Positions 49,000-58,490 of a stretch of 64,000 nucleotides of DNA are shown in pieces; positions within the stretch are counted from its first letter, which is position 1, and each line of letters starts with the position of its first letter. Location of the stretch: the NCBI RefSeq assembly GCF_026262505.1, contig NC_067203.1, forward strand, positions 5,208,001 through 5,272,000, in the 5' to 3' direction. The notes beneath the pieces were generated by a model, which worked only from the letters and a program-made list of their open reading frames with translations, had not been told where the DNA came from and did no database searches. The stretch comes from Trichomonas vaginalis G3. Its lineage: Eukaryota; Parabasalia; Trichomonadida; Trichomonadidae. The translations under genes were made by a program, and so were the position numbers.

Positions 49000-50807
49000 A
49001 CATAATGAAGAAAGCAGATAAGGAATATTGGCTAGTGAGTATATGAAGAAGGCAGATAAGGAATATGTGGTTAGTGAGTTAGAGAAGAAAGCAGATAAGG
49101 AATATGTGGTAAGTGAATTAATGAAGAAGGTGAAAAAAGGAATATGTTGATGAAAAAGATAATGAAATTAAAGAAATGGTTGGAATGGATCATGATAATG
49201 GACATCAAAGATTTTAAAAAACTAAAGCTGATACAGGATGGGTTTCAGGATGTTTAGACCTTAAAGCGGATAAGGAATATGTTAACGATGAGTTAGAGAA
49301 GAAAGCAGATAATGAATATGTGGATAGTGAGTTAGCAAAGAAAGCTAATATATCATTTGTTAATGAAGAAATAAAACAATCAGAGGTCTATTTTACTCAC
49401 ACCATTTTAAATTTTATGAAATCATCAGATAAAACCTTTGATATAGTCTTTTTGAATGGATATGTTTCGATGTGAGTGACCATGTATTTATTTTATATGT
49501 GGAGTGCTTTATTATTTTAAAACAAAAGATTTTAAAAAACTATGAATCATTTACTCCATCTGTTTGGAATCCTGATACACGAAAAGCCAATCATTAATCC
49601 AGAATTTTATATGTTAAATATAATAACGGTAATTTATGGGAATGATAACAGTTGGAGATGATTTTGCGCCTTGTTATTCATTCGATTGATCAATGTTCAA
49701 ATGTAATTGTAAATCTAAGATGCTAAATTTAAATATCCAAATAATCCTATTAGATGTGTTAATAATAAATGGGTACTAATTTATGAAGTCAATCAAATTT
49801 TCATTAGTGAGGATGGATATAAATTAATATGTTTAGTATGATGTCATCAGATTGAAAATTGATTATTACAAGTAAGTGGTATTACATTAACAGCATGTAT
49901 TTTATCCTCAAAATGATAAAATTTATTAGATCATCTTCATACCACAAGGTCATATTTGAACAAATTTTTCAAGCTGATGAGGAGACATTGAAGCTTTATG
50001 TTATGGATCAAATGTTTATGTTCTCGTTTCAGTGAAATGGTCTATTCATATCCTGTTAAGTTATAACAGACATATTATTATCACAGGATTTAACAAATTG
50101 GGAATTGTTTATTCATTCACTCCAAAACTTACTCAAAATTATAGATTTACAAATTTTATTTTATCTATTGATGGGTATTCATTGCTTTAGGATGTGTGGT
50201 GATTTAGTAAATATCAGTAGTGATGGAAGAAACTGGTCTAAAATCACAAAAATTTCAAGATTGTTAGAAAGCATTTTCAAAAATAATACGTTAATATTGA
50301 TAACAAGACCAGTTTTAAATACTCACCCAGTTCAATATTAATAATAAATTCAATATTCATAATGGATTAAATACAATTCTTGAGATGATTTACCCCATTG
50401 GTTCTATATATACGTCAATGAATTCAACAAATCCCGCAAATGTTTTAGGCTTTGGTATGTGGAAGCAGATTGTAGACAAATTCTTATACTGTGCAAACTC
50501 TTCAAAGCAAACAGGTGGTTCGAAGAAAATTAAAGAAGCAAACCTTCCACCGCACACTCATACAGGAACTACAAACTTTTCTGGCGACCATAGCCACTCA
50601 TTAAGAGACCATCCATTATACAACTCAGAATATTATGCTGGCAATGACGTTTTATCTCCAGATTATAACCATTCGGCAAAAAAGATTTTTCGACCAACTG
50701 AACCAGGAGGAAATCATTCACACACTTTCACAACAAATCCAACAGGCTTGGGTAAAGATTACATGCCACCATTTATGACTGTATTCACATGGTACCGTGT
50801 TTATTGA
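49000..50807 (+). pseudogene. Phage-like tail-fibre gene of the Maverick (shaft repeats plus tip)
   Basis: The shaft region (about 49,010-49,345) encodes ~13-residue repeats of the type KKADKEYVVSELE, the pattern of phage tail-fibre coiled-coil shafts. The distal part (50,385-50,807, open) encodes a tip with YPIGSIYTSMNSTNPANVLG, FGMWKQIVDKF and His-rich HTH/HSH loops ending FTWYRVY. This resembles the C-terminal domain of T4 gp10-like receptor-binding proteins. Likely role is cell attachment by a virion. The shaft is broken, with many breaks. A related tip enters the window at 1-355 in element E. Confidence 0.65.
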
Positions 50808-50869
50808 ATGAACTAAATATATTTTATGTCTGTAATTAATTAGGTAATGAAGTAATGGATGAACTACAG

Positions 50870-51000
50870 AAATAAATGTTTACGTTAATGTTTACGTTAA
50901 TGTTTATGTTAATGAAAACATTATTTTTGGGTCATTTACACTCATTACGATGAAGTCATGACAAATCATTTCCGGGACTGTTGTCAAAATGTCATGTTGT
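50870..51000. repeat. Mosaic intergenic unit shared with element E
   Basis: Contains TTATTTTTGGGTCATTTACA and TTGTCAAAATGTCATGTTGT, blocks otherwise confined to element E (for example 43,690-43,720). It lies just after the Maverick fibre tip. Confidence 0.7.
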
Positions 51001-51055
51001 CACAAACTTTAGAAACGGCATAAATTTTAAGAGATAAATTTTATTTTTATCATAA

Positions 51056-51229
51056 ATGAATACCCCACAAGCTCAAAATTTACCACGAATCATAACAAGG
51101 GAGGAAACGATAAAAATGATGCGAGAACTTGCTAAAAATAACAAACCACTAAAACTGAGAAAATGTGGTTATGCAGTAATGATGGAAAGAGAGACGTTGT
51201 CGAAGAGGAATAAAATTAAATTTGGATAG
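51056..51229 (+). CDS. Small basic 57-aa protein (Maverick)
   Basis: Short open frame starting MNTPQAQNLPRIITREETIK, with a basic helical second half (LRKCGYAVMMERETLSKRN). The leader AGATAAATTTTATTTTTATC resembles those of the integrase and other Maverick genes, supporting the start. No family recognised. The ~275 bp after it, up to the integrase, hold only short leftward coding scraps starting MSDNKAVKSPDNE. Confidence 0.45.
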   Translation: MNTPQAQNLPRIITREETIKMMRELAKNNKPLKLRKCGYAVMMERETLSKRNKIKFG

Positions 51230-51505
51230 AGTTTAAAAATTCATCTTTATTAAATTCATCTCTTCCAACCAATTTATTTTATTCTATTAAATTCTTTTAT
51301 TTTTGCTTCACTCAGTTTAATGATTGAACGGTAAGTTTCTAATTTTTCGATTATTTCTTTATTGTTTTCAACCCCACCGCATTTGCGACTGCGACTTCTT
51401 TTTGTAATAGCATATTTTTGATTTAATTCTGTTTAGTTTCTTTTTATTCATTGTCTGGACTCTTGACTGCTTTGTTGTCACTCATTTCTTACGAAATAAA
51501 AAAAA

Positions 51506-53017
51506 TTAAATATTATTTAAATATAATGGGGTAATAAAATAAATCGGAATTTCTATTAATTTATTGTCAACTTCAACTAATGCATTGCCGTTAATATATC
51601 TAACAAATTCAGCTATTGTGTCAAATCTTCGTCTTCTTTTTGTCATTGATTTATCAGTTTTTCCATAATCGAGATGAATTAAAACTTTATTTCCTTGTTT
51701 AAAATTCATGAGCCCCGAATTAATTTGTTCACGTTTAACATCATTTAACTTTTCCATTTGCTTTCTAATATATTCCCATTCTTTTGAAATATCATTTTTC
51801 ATTTCCACTGGTTTCATGTTTATAGTTCTATGCCATGTATTATTGTAATAATATACTAACTGCTGTATGATGGAGTCATGATTTCCATCCCAGTATATCT
51901 GACCGTTAACCCCTAACGCATCTCTAAGAGTTCTCATTACCGCATCAACTATTTTATTATGAAACGTATATGGAGAGGATGAAAAGTAAAAATTAATTTG
52001 TGGGAAATAATGAGTCATAGCTGCCTGAAATCCTTTATCACCATCACCCCTGATATTATCTACTCTTTCATGATCTAGTAAGTATTGAATAGCTCTTCTT
52101 GTTTCCTGTTCTGTTTTCCCTTTCACCGGAATGCAATATAAATATCTAGTGTTAATGTTAATGGCAAATAAATAAGTAACGTTTCCTTTTGAATATTCCA
52201 GATGATCGATTTCGTATGAATATGGATATGGAGCAAATGAAGGTCGACTAAATTTTTCCTTTAATGGTTGAATTTTCGGGTCAATTGGTTTATTTAATAT
52301 CTTGAAATCCTTTTTAAAATCTTTTTGCTTCTTTAATGTTTGAAATGGATATAATAAAGTGAATGATGAAGGATTAACTGAAGGAGGAGGAGGTACTACT
52401 GTTGGAGGTTTTGGTGTTGTAAGTGGTTTAATTTTATCTGCTTTGATTTTGGAATTCAATCCTCCCTTCATTAATTCTGGATGTATTTTATTCATTTGTT
52501 TTAAATATGCTGTATATAAAGGTTTGATATACTTTCCCGCTTCGAGTTTATGTTGAAGGATGAATTCCAAAAGTTGATCTTCATTTAAAAGTCGGGCTGA
52601 ATATGGTTTAACTAATGAATCATAAATTAAAGCTTGTGCATCATTTATGGTCTGAAGGACCTGGGTGTTTTGTTCCTTTTGTTTTGGTTTTTGTGGCTCA
52701 GGATTATATAAATTATATAATTCATCAATATCTTCTTCTGTTAATACTTTATTTTTGAAATCTTTCAACTGTTTAAGCTGTGATTTAGTTTTTCCCTTTA
52801 TATATTCATTATTTTTAATTTTGTCTTTAATTTTAGAAATTATTTTATTATGATATTTCAAAATTTCATTTTTATAATATGGATAATAATATTCCATATC
52901 ATCACCCGTTATATTATTATTATATTTTTGGAGATATGCTTTTAAATCATAATAATTAAGAAAATTTTGATTAAATACTAAATCATCAATTAAAATTTTT
53001 AAATGTACGTTATCCAT
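51506..53017 (-). CDS. Maverick/Polinton integrase (rve/DDE fold)
   Basis: Open frame of 503 residues. Residues 1-180 are a helical, charged N-terminal extension, and 195-220 a Pro-rich linker. Residues 266-400 form the retroviral-integrase-like core: SYEIDHLEYSKGNVTYLFAI with D271, NIRGDGDKGF with acidic residues near 325-327, then a YTFHNKIVDAVMRTLRDALG helix. Residues 440-495 form a basic, beta-rich chromo/SH3-like tail. The enzyme joins Maverick ends to target DNA. The leader AATTTTATTTTTATATAA abuts the ATG. Transcribed in the same direction as polymerase B, 64 bp beyond it. Looks whole. Confidence 0.85.
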   Translation of the reverse strand: MDNVHLKILIDDLVFNQNFLNYYDLKAYLQKYNNNITGDDMEYYYPYYKNEILKYHNKIISKIKDKIKNNEYIKGKTKSQLKQLKDFKNKVLTEEDIDELYNLYNPEPQKPKQKEQNTQVLQTINDAQALIYDSLVKPYSARLLNEDQLLEFILQHKLEAGKYIKPLYTAYLKQMNKIHPELMKGGLNSKIKADKIKPLTTPKPPTVVPPPPSVNPSSFTLLYPFQTLKKQKDFKKDFKILNKPIDPKIQPLKEKFSRPSFAPYPYSYEIDHLEYSKGNVTYLFAININTRYLYCIPVKGKTEQETRRAIQYLLDHERVDNIRGDGDKGFQAAMTHYFPQINFYFSSSPYTFHNKIVDAVMRTLRDALGVNGQIYWDGNHDSIIQQLVYYYNNTWHRTINMKPVEMKNDISKEWEYIRKQMEKLNDVKREQINSGLMNFKQGNKVLIHLDYGKTDKSMTKRRRRFDTIAEFVRYINGNALVEVDNKLIEIPIYFITPLYLNNI

Positions 53018-53081
53018 TTATATAAAAATAAAATTAATGTTTTAAGGGTGCCCACCTCTTTGTCTCTTCTGTGATATTTTA

Positions 53082-55841
53082 TTAAATAAATGGCATACAA
53101 CATCCATTTTCACAACATACAGCCTTAGTGTGTGCTCCTGTTAATGCAGTCTTACCGATTGTTAAGCGAGTCATTGACCCGTTTTTAAGTTGTAAATTAA
53201 TATTCTGACCATCAAATATCACTTTATCATTTATTATATCCAAATAATTTTTAGGTGTTAATTGTTTATTTTGTCGTAAACTAACACCTTTCATTTTTTG
53301 TGCAATCTTTTTAAAATCACTTCCATCAATTGAACCATTGAATGATGTATAACACTTAGGACATAAAGCAACCATGTTATCACCTTGTTTCTCAATTGCT
53401 AAACCCAATAACTTCTTCTCATGTGCTTTTTCTTCAGCTTTATTCTTTAATTTAGGTTTAAATTTCTCATCAAAACAGAAGAAATCAAAAGGTGCGAATT
53501 TGAAAATGTTTTTATCATAAAATTGTTTATCGGTAACAATTGCTTGAAATGCTTGAGTGTTAGGAAGATTTGGATCACCAGCGATTGCCCAATAAGATGA
53601 ATCGGTATCACCTTCAATGAAATGAAAACGATTAACATTCATGCATTTATACATAAAATCATAAATGAAAACCAAATACCAGTATTTAGCATTCTCTAAA
53701 GTGAAGAATGCCTCTTGTAAACATGTATCACATCTATAAAATCTATCTTTAAGCATCACTTGATATGTATCTTCACCTATTTCTCTTATGTTTTTAAACT
53801 TATTTGACATACATGCAACGCGTGACTTCTGTGCATTCATTATTTTAGTCTTTGCGTAATTTTGTGTATTCATTGCATCGTAACCATATGATCCATTAAG
53901 TGAAATCTTGCAAAATAAACTTTTTCCTTTATTTCCTTCTAATTCAGCCTTTTGTCTTTCGTTCATAAATTTGTTCGCAAATTCATTAAAACAAGTGTTT
54001 TTCGTAAATGTTAAAATTGATTGAATATCATCGATGATAAAATGAAATCTGTCTATTAGATACCAAAGATAATAAGAAGAAAATGGTTGATATTGGTTGT
54101 GTGTTGATGCTAACTGAGTTAATTTTCTCTGTTTCTGGTCAACTGGTAGATTGTTTGATTTCATGTAATTATACATAAAACTGCCAATTGTTTTTTCATC
54201 TGTGATAATATCTAAGTTTCTTATTATCGGTAAAAAGTTTATGTAATCATTAATGTATTTTTCATCAATGTGACCCTTTACTTCAGCCACGAATAAAGTA
54301 TTTTTCTTCTTAATTATTCCCAATGCTTTTGCTTTCTTTGTTGCTGTATCACAAATGATAACACCATTCAATCTTCCCGGCATATACATTTTATGGTCAG
54401 TATATTGAATGAAATCATGAGGATTAGATGAAAATGATGAAGGATATAATGAATTAAAGTCAACTCCAACGAAATGAGTCATAATGTTGGTGGTGTCCTC
54501 ATTTGATACAGTTTTAGTTTCTGGATTATATGAAAGTTTATTAATGTGCGTGATTCCTTTAAGATTAACACGATGTTGAACATTTGATAGACCACCAGTA
54601 ATTCCATTACGGAGAATGTGATAAGCTTCAACCGAATCTAAAGTCATTGGTAAATTATTTTTTAATGCATAATTTCTTAAATTGATTCTTAAACGTTGAA
54701 CATCTTCATCTTTATTTGATTTCACGACATTGCAATAACAACACATTAACTGACAATTTTCTTTGGTATGTGGTTTTTCATTATCGATTCTATCCAATGT
54801 TGGTTTATTTGCATATGTAAACGCTTTACCACACATTTTGCATTTAGATGAAAGGATTAAATCGTGATAGTATTGAAAATCATCCATTGAAACATTATTT
54901 TTAGTATCTCTTTCTGCTTTTTCATCTTGTTTCTTATATGATTCAATTTTATATTTCCAATACTTTTTCGTTAATTCAAAACTTGATTCTATCTCTTCCT
55001 CGGGATATTTTTCATTAGGATTAAGGTCTTTATATGCTAAAGCGTAACGAATCATTGAAGCATTCGATGATAAAGAAAGATTATGAAGCATGTCAATTTT
55101 ATAAACAAATGTTTCTTCAATAATTTTATCAATTGGGTCAATCATAATTTCAACATCTTTATTGCAATAATGAATAAAATATTCTAATCTATTCTTAAAG
55201 TTTTTAGCATCATTGAGATATATTTGATAATCACTATCTGATATAGTTTCTTGAGTTAATGCTGAATAAAATGAATCTTGAGTGAATGGTTCCTCTTTAT
55301 ATAATTCTTCTTCGTAATTTTCCCACGTGATGAATTGATAAGGGAAAAAGGATTTAACACGTGATTTATTGTTTCCGAAATCTTGAGTGAATTGGTCTAA
55401 TGTTCCACCCGCGATATAATTTCTGATGTCAATAAATCTCAATTCATATGGAACGTTTGTTTTCTTTACAATGATTTGCTTAAATTGAGAAGAAGAACCC
55501 AGCATTGATTTTATTTTCCATTTTGCAGTGTTTAAATCACGAAGAATTAAATTTAAATCAAACTTTCCCGAATTAAAACCTATGATATTCACTTTATTGA
55601 ATTCCTCATCTAGAAGTTCTTTAAATGCTTCCTTCTGTTTTTCATTTAATGTATGAGACTTCATTAATTCTTCATATTGTTCAATATTTGATTCAACAAC
55701 TAATGAACAGGTTGAAAATAAAAACTCAATCCAATCAGAAATAAAAGAATCACTCGAAGTTAAGCAAAAATTCCTCGTATATGTTTTATCATTTAATTTA
55801 ACCGTTGATGATACCATGAATGGTTTTAAGTAAGCGTTCAA
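53082..55841 (-). CDS. POLB: Protein-primed-type DNA polymerase B (Maverick)
   Basis: About 919 residues in this open span. Exonuclease-type motifs: NIIGFNSGKFDLNLI near 85-99 and YCNKDVEIM near 225-233. Polymerase motif A is DFNSLYPSSF (461-470), motif B KISLNGSYGYD (645-655) and motif C EGDTDSSYW (743-751). The overall plan fits the protein-primed branch used by Polintons, adenoviruses and linear plasmids. Unusually, residues 334-375 between the exonuclease and polymerase regions hold a CxxC ... LDRIDN ... CxxxCCYCN module like an HNH nuclease or zinc domain. It replicates the element. The span looks largely whole. The adjoining upstream frame (55,932) belongs to the same replication block. 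Confidence 0.9.
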   Translation of the reverse strand: MNAYLKPFMVSSTVKLNDKTYTRNFCLTSSDSFISDWIEFLFSTCSLVVESNIEQYEELMKSHTLNEKQKEAFKELLDEEFNKVNIIGFNSGKFDLNLILRDLNTAKWKIKSMLGSSSQFKQIIVKKTNVPYELRFIDIRNYIAGGTLDQFTQDFGNNKSRVKSFFPYQFITWENYEEELYKEEPFTQDSFYSALTQETISDSDYQIYLNDAKNFKNRLEYFIHYCNKDVEIMIDPIDKIIEETFVYKIDMLHNLSLSSNASMIRYALAYKDLNPNEKYPEEEIESSFELTKKYWKYKIESYKKQDEKAERDTKNNVSMDDFQYYHDLILSSKCKMCGKAFTYANKPTLDRIDNEKPHTKENCQLMCCYCNVVKSNKDEDVQRLRINLRNYALKNNLPMTLDSVEAYHILRNGITGGLSNVQHRVNLKGITHINKLSYNPETKTVSNEDTTNIMTHFVGVDFNSLYPSSFSSNPHDFIQYTDHKMYMPGRLNGVIICDTATKKAKALGIIKKKNTLFVAEVKGHIDEKYINDYINFLPIIRNLDIITDEKTIGSFMYNYMKSNNLPVDQKQRKLTQLASTHNQYQPFSSYYLWYLIDRFHFIIDDIQSILTFTKNTCFNEFANKFMNERQKAELEGNKGKSLFCKISLNGSYGYDAMNTQNYAKTKIMNAQKSRVACMSNKFKNIREIGEDTYQVMLKDRFYRCDTCLQEAFFTLENAKYWYLVFIYDFMYKCMNVNRFHFIEGDTDSSYWAIAGDPNLPNTQAFQAIVTDKQFYDKNIFKFAPFDFFCFDEKFKPKLKNKAEEKAHEKKLLGLAIEKQGDNMVALCPKCYTSFNGSIDGSDFKKIAQKMKGVSLRQNKQLTPKNYLDIINDKVIFDGQNINLQLKNGSMTRLTIGKTALTGAHTKAVCCENGCCMPFI

Positions 55842-55931
55842 AGTTGCACACTCAGAAAGTTGTAATTCTTCTTTAGTCTCTAATGTTTCGAAGTCAAAAG
55901 TAATATAATATCTTGTTGGTTGATAATATTC

Positions 55932-56528
55932 CTACAAATTGTGAGCTAATAACCACTGATATATCTTCTGTTTCGTAATATGTGGTGCATATGGTTGCTG
56001 GGTCTTTTGCAATTGAACGTCTTGAATTAATCTTCCATTATTTTCTTTACATTTCTCACAATGCTTTAAAAATCTTCTTTGGTTTTTCCTTTCTGGATCA
56101 TCACGGATAGAATAAACTTCTTCTTTACAATATGGACAAACTTTATAGCCGGTGAGTGCTTCAATGTCTGTTATTCTGTCAGCGTGAAGTTTTCCACATG
56201 GACTCTGTGTTAATAAAATATTTATTGTTTCAAATTCTGGATCTATCATTATTGATTCCACTAATGGAAAGTCTACCTTATTTATGTCCACGTCTTCTGG
56301 TTGAGGATCACAATAATAGAAATCAATATTAACATTTAACATTCTCGCTAATCTCTCACTTTCTGATGAAATGTCAAACCCCTCATATGCATCTATTGCT
56401 TCATTTAAATAGCTTCTACGAGTTTTAGGATTAACACCATCAGGAATGTTATAGAAGCGTTTAAATAACCTTCTACCTTCTGCTCTAATTTGATTATCAT
56501 TCATTTTAGCGGTTCCGTTTTTGTTCAT
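55932..56528 (-). CDS. Zinc-finger protein next to polymerase B (Maverick)
   Basis: Open frame of 198 residues starting MNKNGTAKMNDNQIRAEGRR. Residues 1-60 are helical and basic. Residues ~125-160 hold a finger-like pattern CPYC ... HCEKC. The end is KIYQWLLAHNL. Lies directly upstream of the polymerase on the same strand. Polinton-type polymerases often carry zinc-finger N-terminal regions, so this is probably a DNA-binding part or partner of the replication machinery. The leader AAACTTTATTTTTTATTC precedes the ATG. Confidence 0.6.
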   Translation of the reverse strand: MNKNGTAKMNDNQIRAEGRRLFKRFYNIPDGVNPKTRRSYLNEAIDAYEGFDISSESERLARMLNVNIDFYYCDPQPEDVDINKVDFPLVESIMIDPEFETINILLTQSPCGKLHADRITDIEALTGYKVCPYCKEEVYSIRDDPERKNQRRFLKHCEKCKENNGRLIQDVQLQKTQQPYAPHITKQKIYQWLLAHNL

Positions 56529-56559
56529 TTATGAAAGAATAAAAAATAAAGTTTATTTT

Positions 56560-57654
56560 TTAAAGTCCGTAAAATGAATTAAGAACACATAAATTTTTAT
56601 CATCTGCGACGTGACGAATACATTTTAATTTACTCAAGAATGCGTACCCTGATACATTAAATCTAATTCCTGTCTTATTTAATTTCACAACTTTGAAAAG
56701 GAATGTATGAATAGCTATAAAATGATGAGAAGATGTTTTATGGGTTGCTTCCATTTTTTCTGAAATAAATGAATAAATATAATGCTTATACGTTTTCATA
56801 TCTTTTATATTCTTAATAACGAATGGTATAGACCTTTCCACTTCATCTTCCTTCGGTGCTGTTCTTTCATATGAAACATTATTAGTATCTTCAACAATGA
56901 AACCACAATCACATAAAATTTTATATGTTCCAATGGTTTCTTTTGATATTTTATCTAATAAATCAAAAACTTTATCAACACCTGTGCATTTATTTAAATA
57001 ATAATTTGTGTAAATATCATGATCTTCTTTCTTAATCGTATTAGTTGCATATGTCACGTTTTTAAGAGCTTTTTTGAATTTTTCGGAATCTAAAGGTGGT
57101 GAAAGAAGGATACAGGGGTATTTTTCATTATCAATAAATTGTAACTTATGTTTACGAATAAATTTAGTACCTTCTTCTGAAAGTGTTTCATCTATTTCGC
57201 CATCTAATAAATTTTGTGTTGATTCTGAGACATAATTTTTATATCTTTCTTCATGAGATTTCTGAACTGCTGATTCTGAAGCTGGGATATTCATTAAACC
57301 CTCTACTTCATTTTCAACTTCTCTTAATTCCTTAATTTTTTCATCTATTTCATCTCTTATTTTTTCCAGTTTTTCAATTTCATTGTATTCATCATCTTTA
57401 ATCCGTTCTTCATAATATTCAGGGAAAACATCAGGTTCTTTAGGTTTTTCTTCTTCAGATGTGGGATATATGAAATTTATAACATCATCTTTATTCATTT
57501 TTCCATCATAATCTAAATCATTTAATAACTCGGCAAATTTTTGACAATTTCTTAAATAATATTTACTAACTTCATAACACATCTCATCTAATATATCCTT
57601 TATTTCCTCGTTTGTGAATCCTAATGTTTTCACGTCGTTAGTTTTGACACTCAT
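56560..57654 (-). CDS. Unknown 364-aa acidic/coiled-coil protein (Maverick)
   Basis: Open frame starting MSVKTNDVKTLGFTNEEIKD. Residues 1-75 are helical, with an EF-hand-like loop appearance (DYDGKMNKDDVINFI). Residues 85-130 are a coiled coil (EIEKLEKIRDEIDEKIKELR). Residues 165-364 are mixed alpha/beta with CDCG near ~255 and a His-rich segment (THKTSSHHFIAIHTF). First gene inside the right terminal repeat, with the leader TTTTTTAATTCGTAAGAA against the ATG; its TTCGTAAGAA also occurs in the terminal repeat. Protein-primed elements need a terminal protein and this could be it, but no motif shows that. Confidence 0.5.
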   Translation of the reverse strand: MSVKTNDVKTLGFTNEEIKDILDEMCYEVSKYYLRNCQKFAELLNDLDYDGKMNKDDVINFIYPTSEEEKPKEPDVFPEYYEERIKDDEYNEIEKLEKIRDEIDEKIKELREVENEVEGLMNIPASESAVQKSHEERYKNYVSESTQNLLDGEIDETLSEEGTKFIRKHKLQFIDNEKYPCILLSPPLDSEKFKKALKNVTYATNTIKKEDHDIYTNYYLNKCTGVDKVFDLLDKISKETIGTYKILCDCGFIVEDTNNVSYERTAPKEDEVERSIPFVIKNIKDMKTYKHYIYSFISEKMEATHKTSSHHFIAIHTFLFKVVKLNKTGIRFNVSGYAFLSKLKCIRHVADDKNLCVLNSFYGL

Positions 57655-57920
57655 TTCTTACGAATTAAAAAATAAATTATTCAAAAATGTAAGACATGAA
57701 TTTTTAAAGTTTATTTTTCCATTTCATTATGGTAGTGAATCTTACATTTTAAAAATTTTTTAAATCTTGATTTATTCAAAAACGTAAGAAAAAATTTTAT
57801 ATCATCTATGTATAGAAGATCTAATTTCTTTTACTCGTTTATGAGGTCTTTGATTATGACTCCATTGATTCCATTCAGGATTTAAACAATGTTTAATTAA
57901 TCGCGGAATATCTGACATCA
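57655..57920. repeat. Subterminal region of the Maverick with a repeated block
   Basis: A ~41-bp block (AAACGTAAGAAAAAATTTTA onward) occurs at 57,779-57,820 and again inside the terminal repeat at 58,036-58,076. TTACGAA, also in the leader of the 56,560 gene, recurs here. No gene. Confidence 0.6.
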
Positions 57921-58147
57921 TCTATATATAGCTTCTTTTATAAAAGATAAAAAATAAATTATTTTAAAATTAATGTTAATTTTTTAATGCGTTTATTTAA
58001 TAATGTCGCGCTTTCTTACGAATTCATGACTTAAAAAACGTAAGAAAAAATTTTATATCATCTATGTATAGAAGATGTGAAAACATACCTTCATCTATAT
58101 ATAGATGTAACAAAAAAAGTCACACAACCCGCATGCATATACTACTT
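57921..58147 (-). repeat. Right terminal inverted repeat of the Maverick
   Basis: Complement of 27,352-27,649, ending AAAAAAAGTCACACAACCCG and a TACTACTTC edge. The left and right copies differ at a modest number of positions, more than the two E copies differ from each other in open genes. Confidence 0.8.
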
Positions 58148-58203
58148 CGGTTTCATATTTTTAAATATTAAAATTGTATTACAAATTAATCTATAGATAT
58201 AAT

Positions 58204-58490
58204 GGGGAGAAGCTTCCTAAACTTTTTAATCCCATAAATATGGTCATTATCTGGAATAAAGAGTTAAGCGTCATATGTCACTTTTTGTACTCAGGAAACA
58301 TCGACTTTATGCGTTATGACTTTTCGATGAGGAAACAAGTGTTCACGTATTATAAACTTCCTTATCCCAATAAACCGGCCCTAAACATAATTAATTTTAA
58401 GCATTATAATGGTCTCTTTTCTATGATAACCAAATCAATTTGGTTATCATAGAAAAGCACCAAAAACTAGAATAGGAATCGGCAATATGG
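58204..58490 (+). repeat. Left terminal inverted repeat of the fusion transposon
   Basis: Pairs with 63,482-63,788. Contains an internal palindrome TATGATAACCAAATC/GATTTGGTTATCATA at about 58,421-58,452. An apparent frame beginning MVIIWNKELSVICHFLYSGN exists in both ends only because the ends are identical. Confidence 0.85.

Larger units (their letters stand above)
27352..58147. mobile_element. Maverick/Polinton, interrupted by element E copy 2 (fossil)
   Basis: Inverted ends match at 27,352-27,649 and 57,921-58,147 (GTGACTTTTTTTGTTAC, then CTATATATAGATGAAGGTAT, then a TTACGTTTTTTAAGTCATGA block). Its own DNA is the left end plus about 46,640-58,147, ~12 kb. The parts are a fibre, a small 57-aa frame, the integrase, polymerase B, a zinc-finger protein and a 364-aa unknown. 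The right-hand replication and integration genes look largely whole, while the fibre half is degraded with many breaks. No capsid gene of its own is recognisable. It is older than E copy 2, which interrupts its left end. No clear target duplication was found. Confidence 0.8.

Noticed and set aside
53082-55841. Intein in polymerase B
   Set aside because: The Cys-rich HNH-like module lies between domains rather than inside a catalytic motif, and no splice-junction residues are evident.
58174-58452. 92-aa frame in the left end of the fusion transposon, repeated at 63,540-63,752
   Set aside because: It lies wholly in the inverted ends and is shared only because the ends are identical. No initiator and no recognisable domain.
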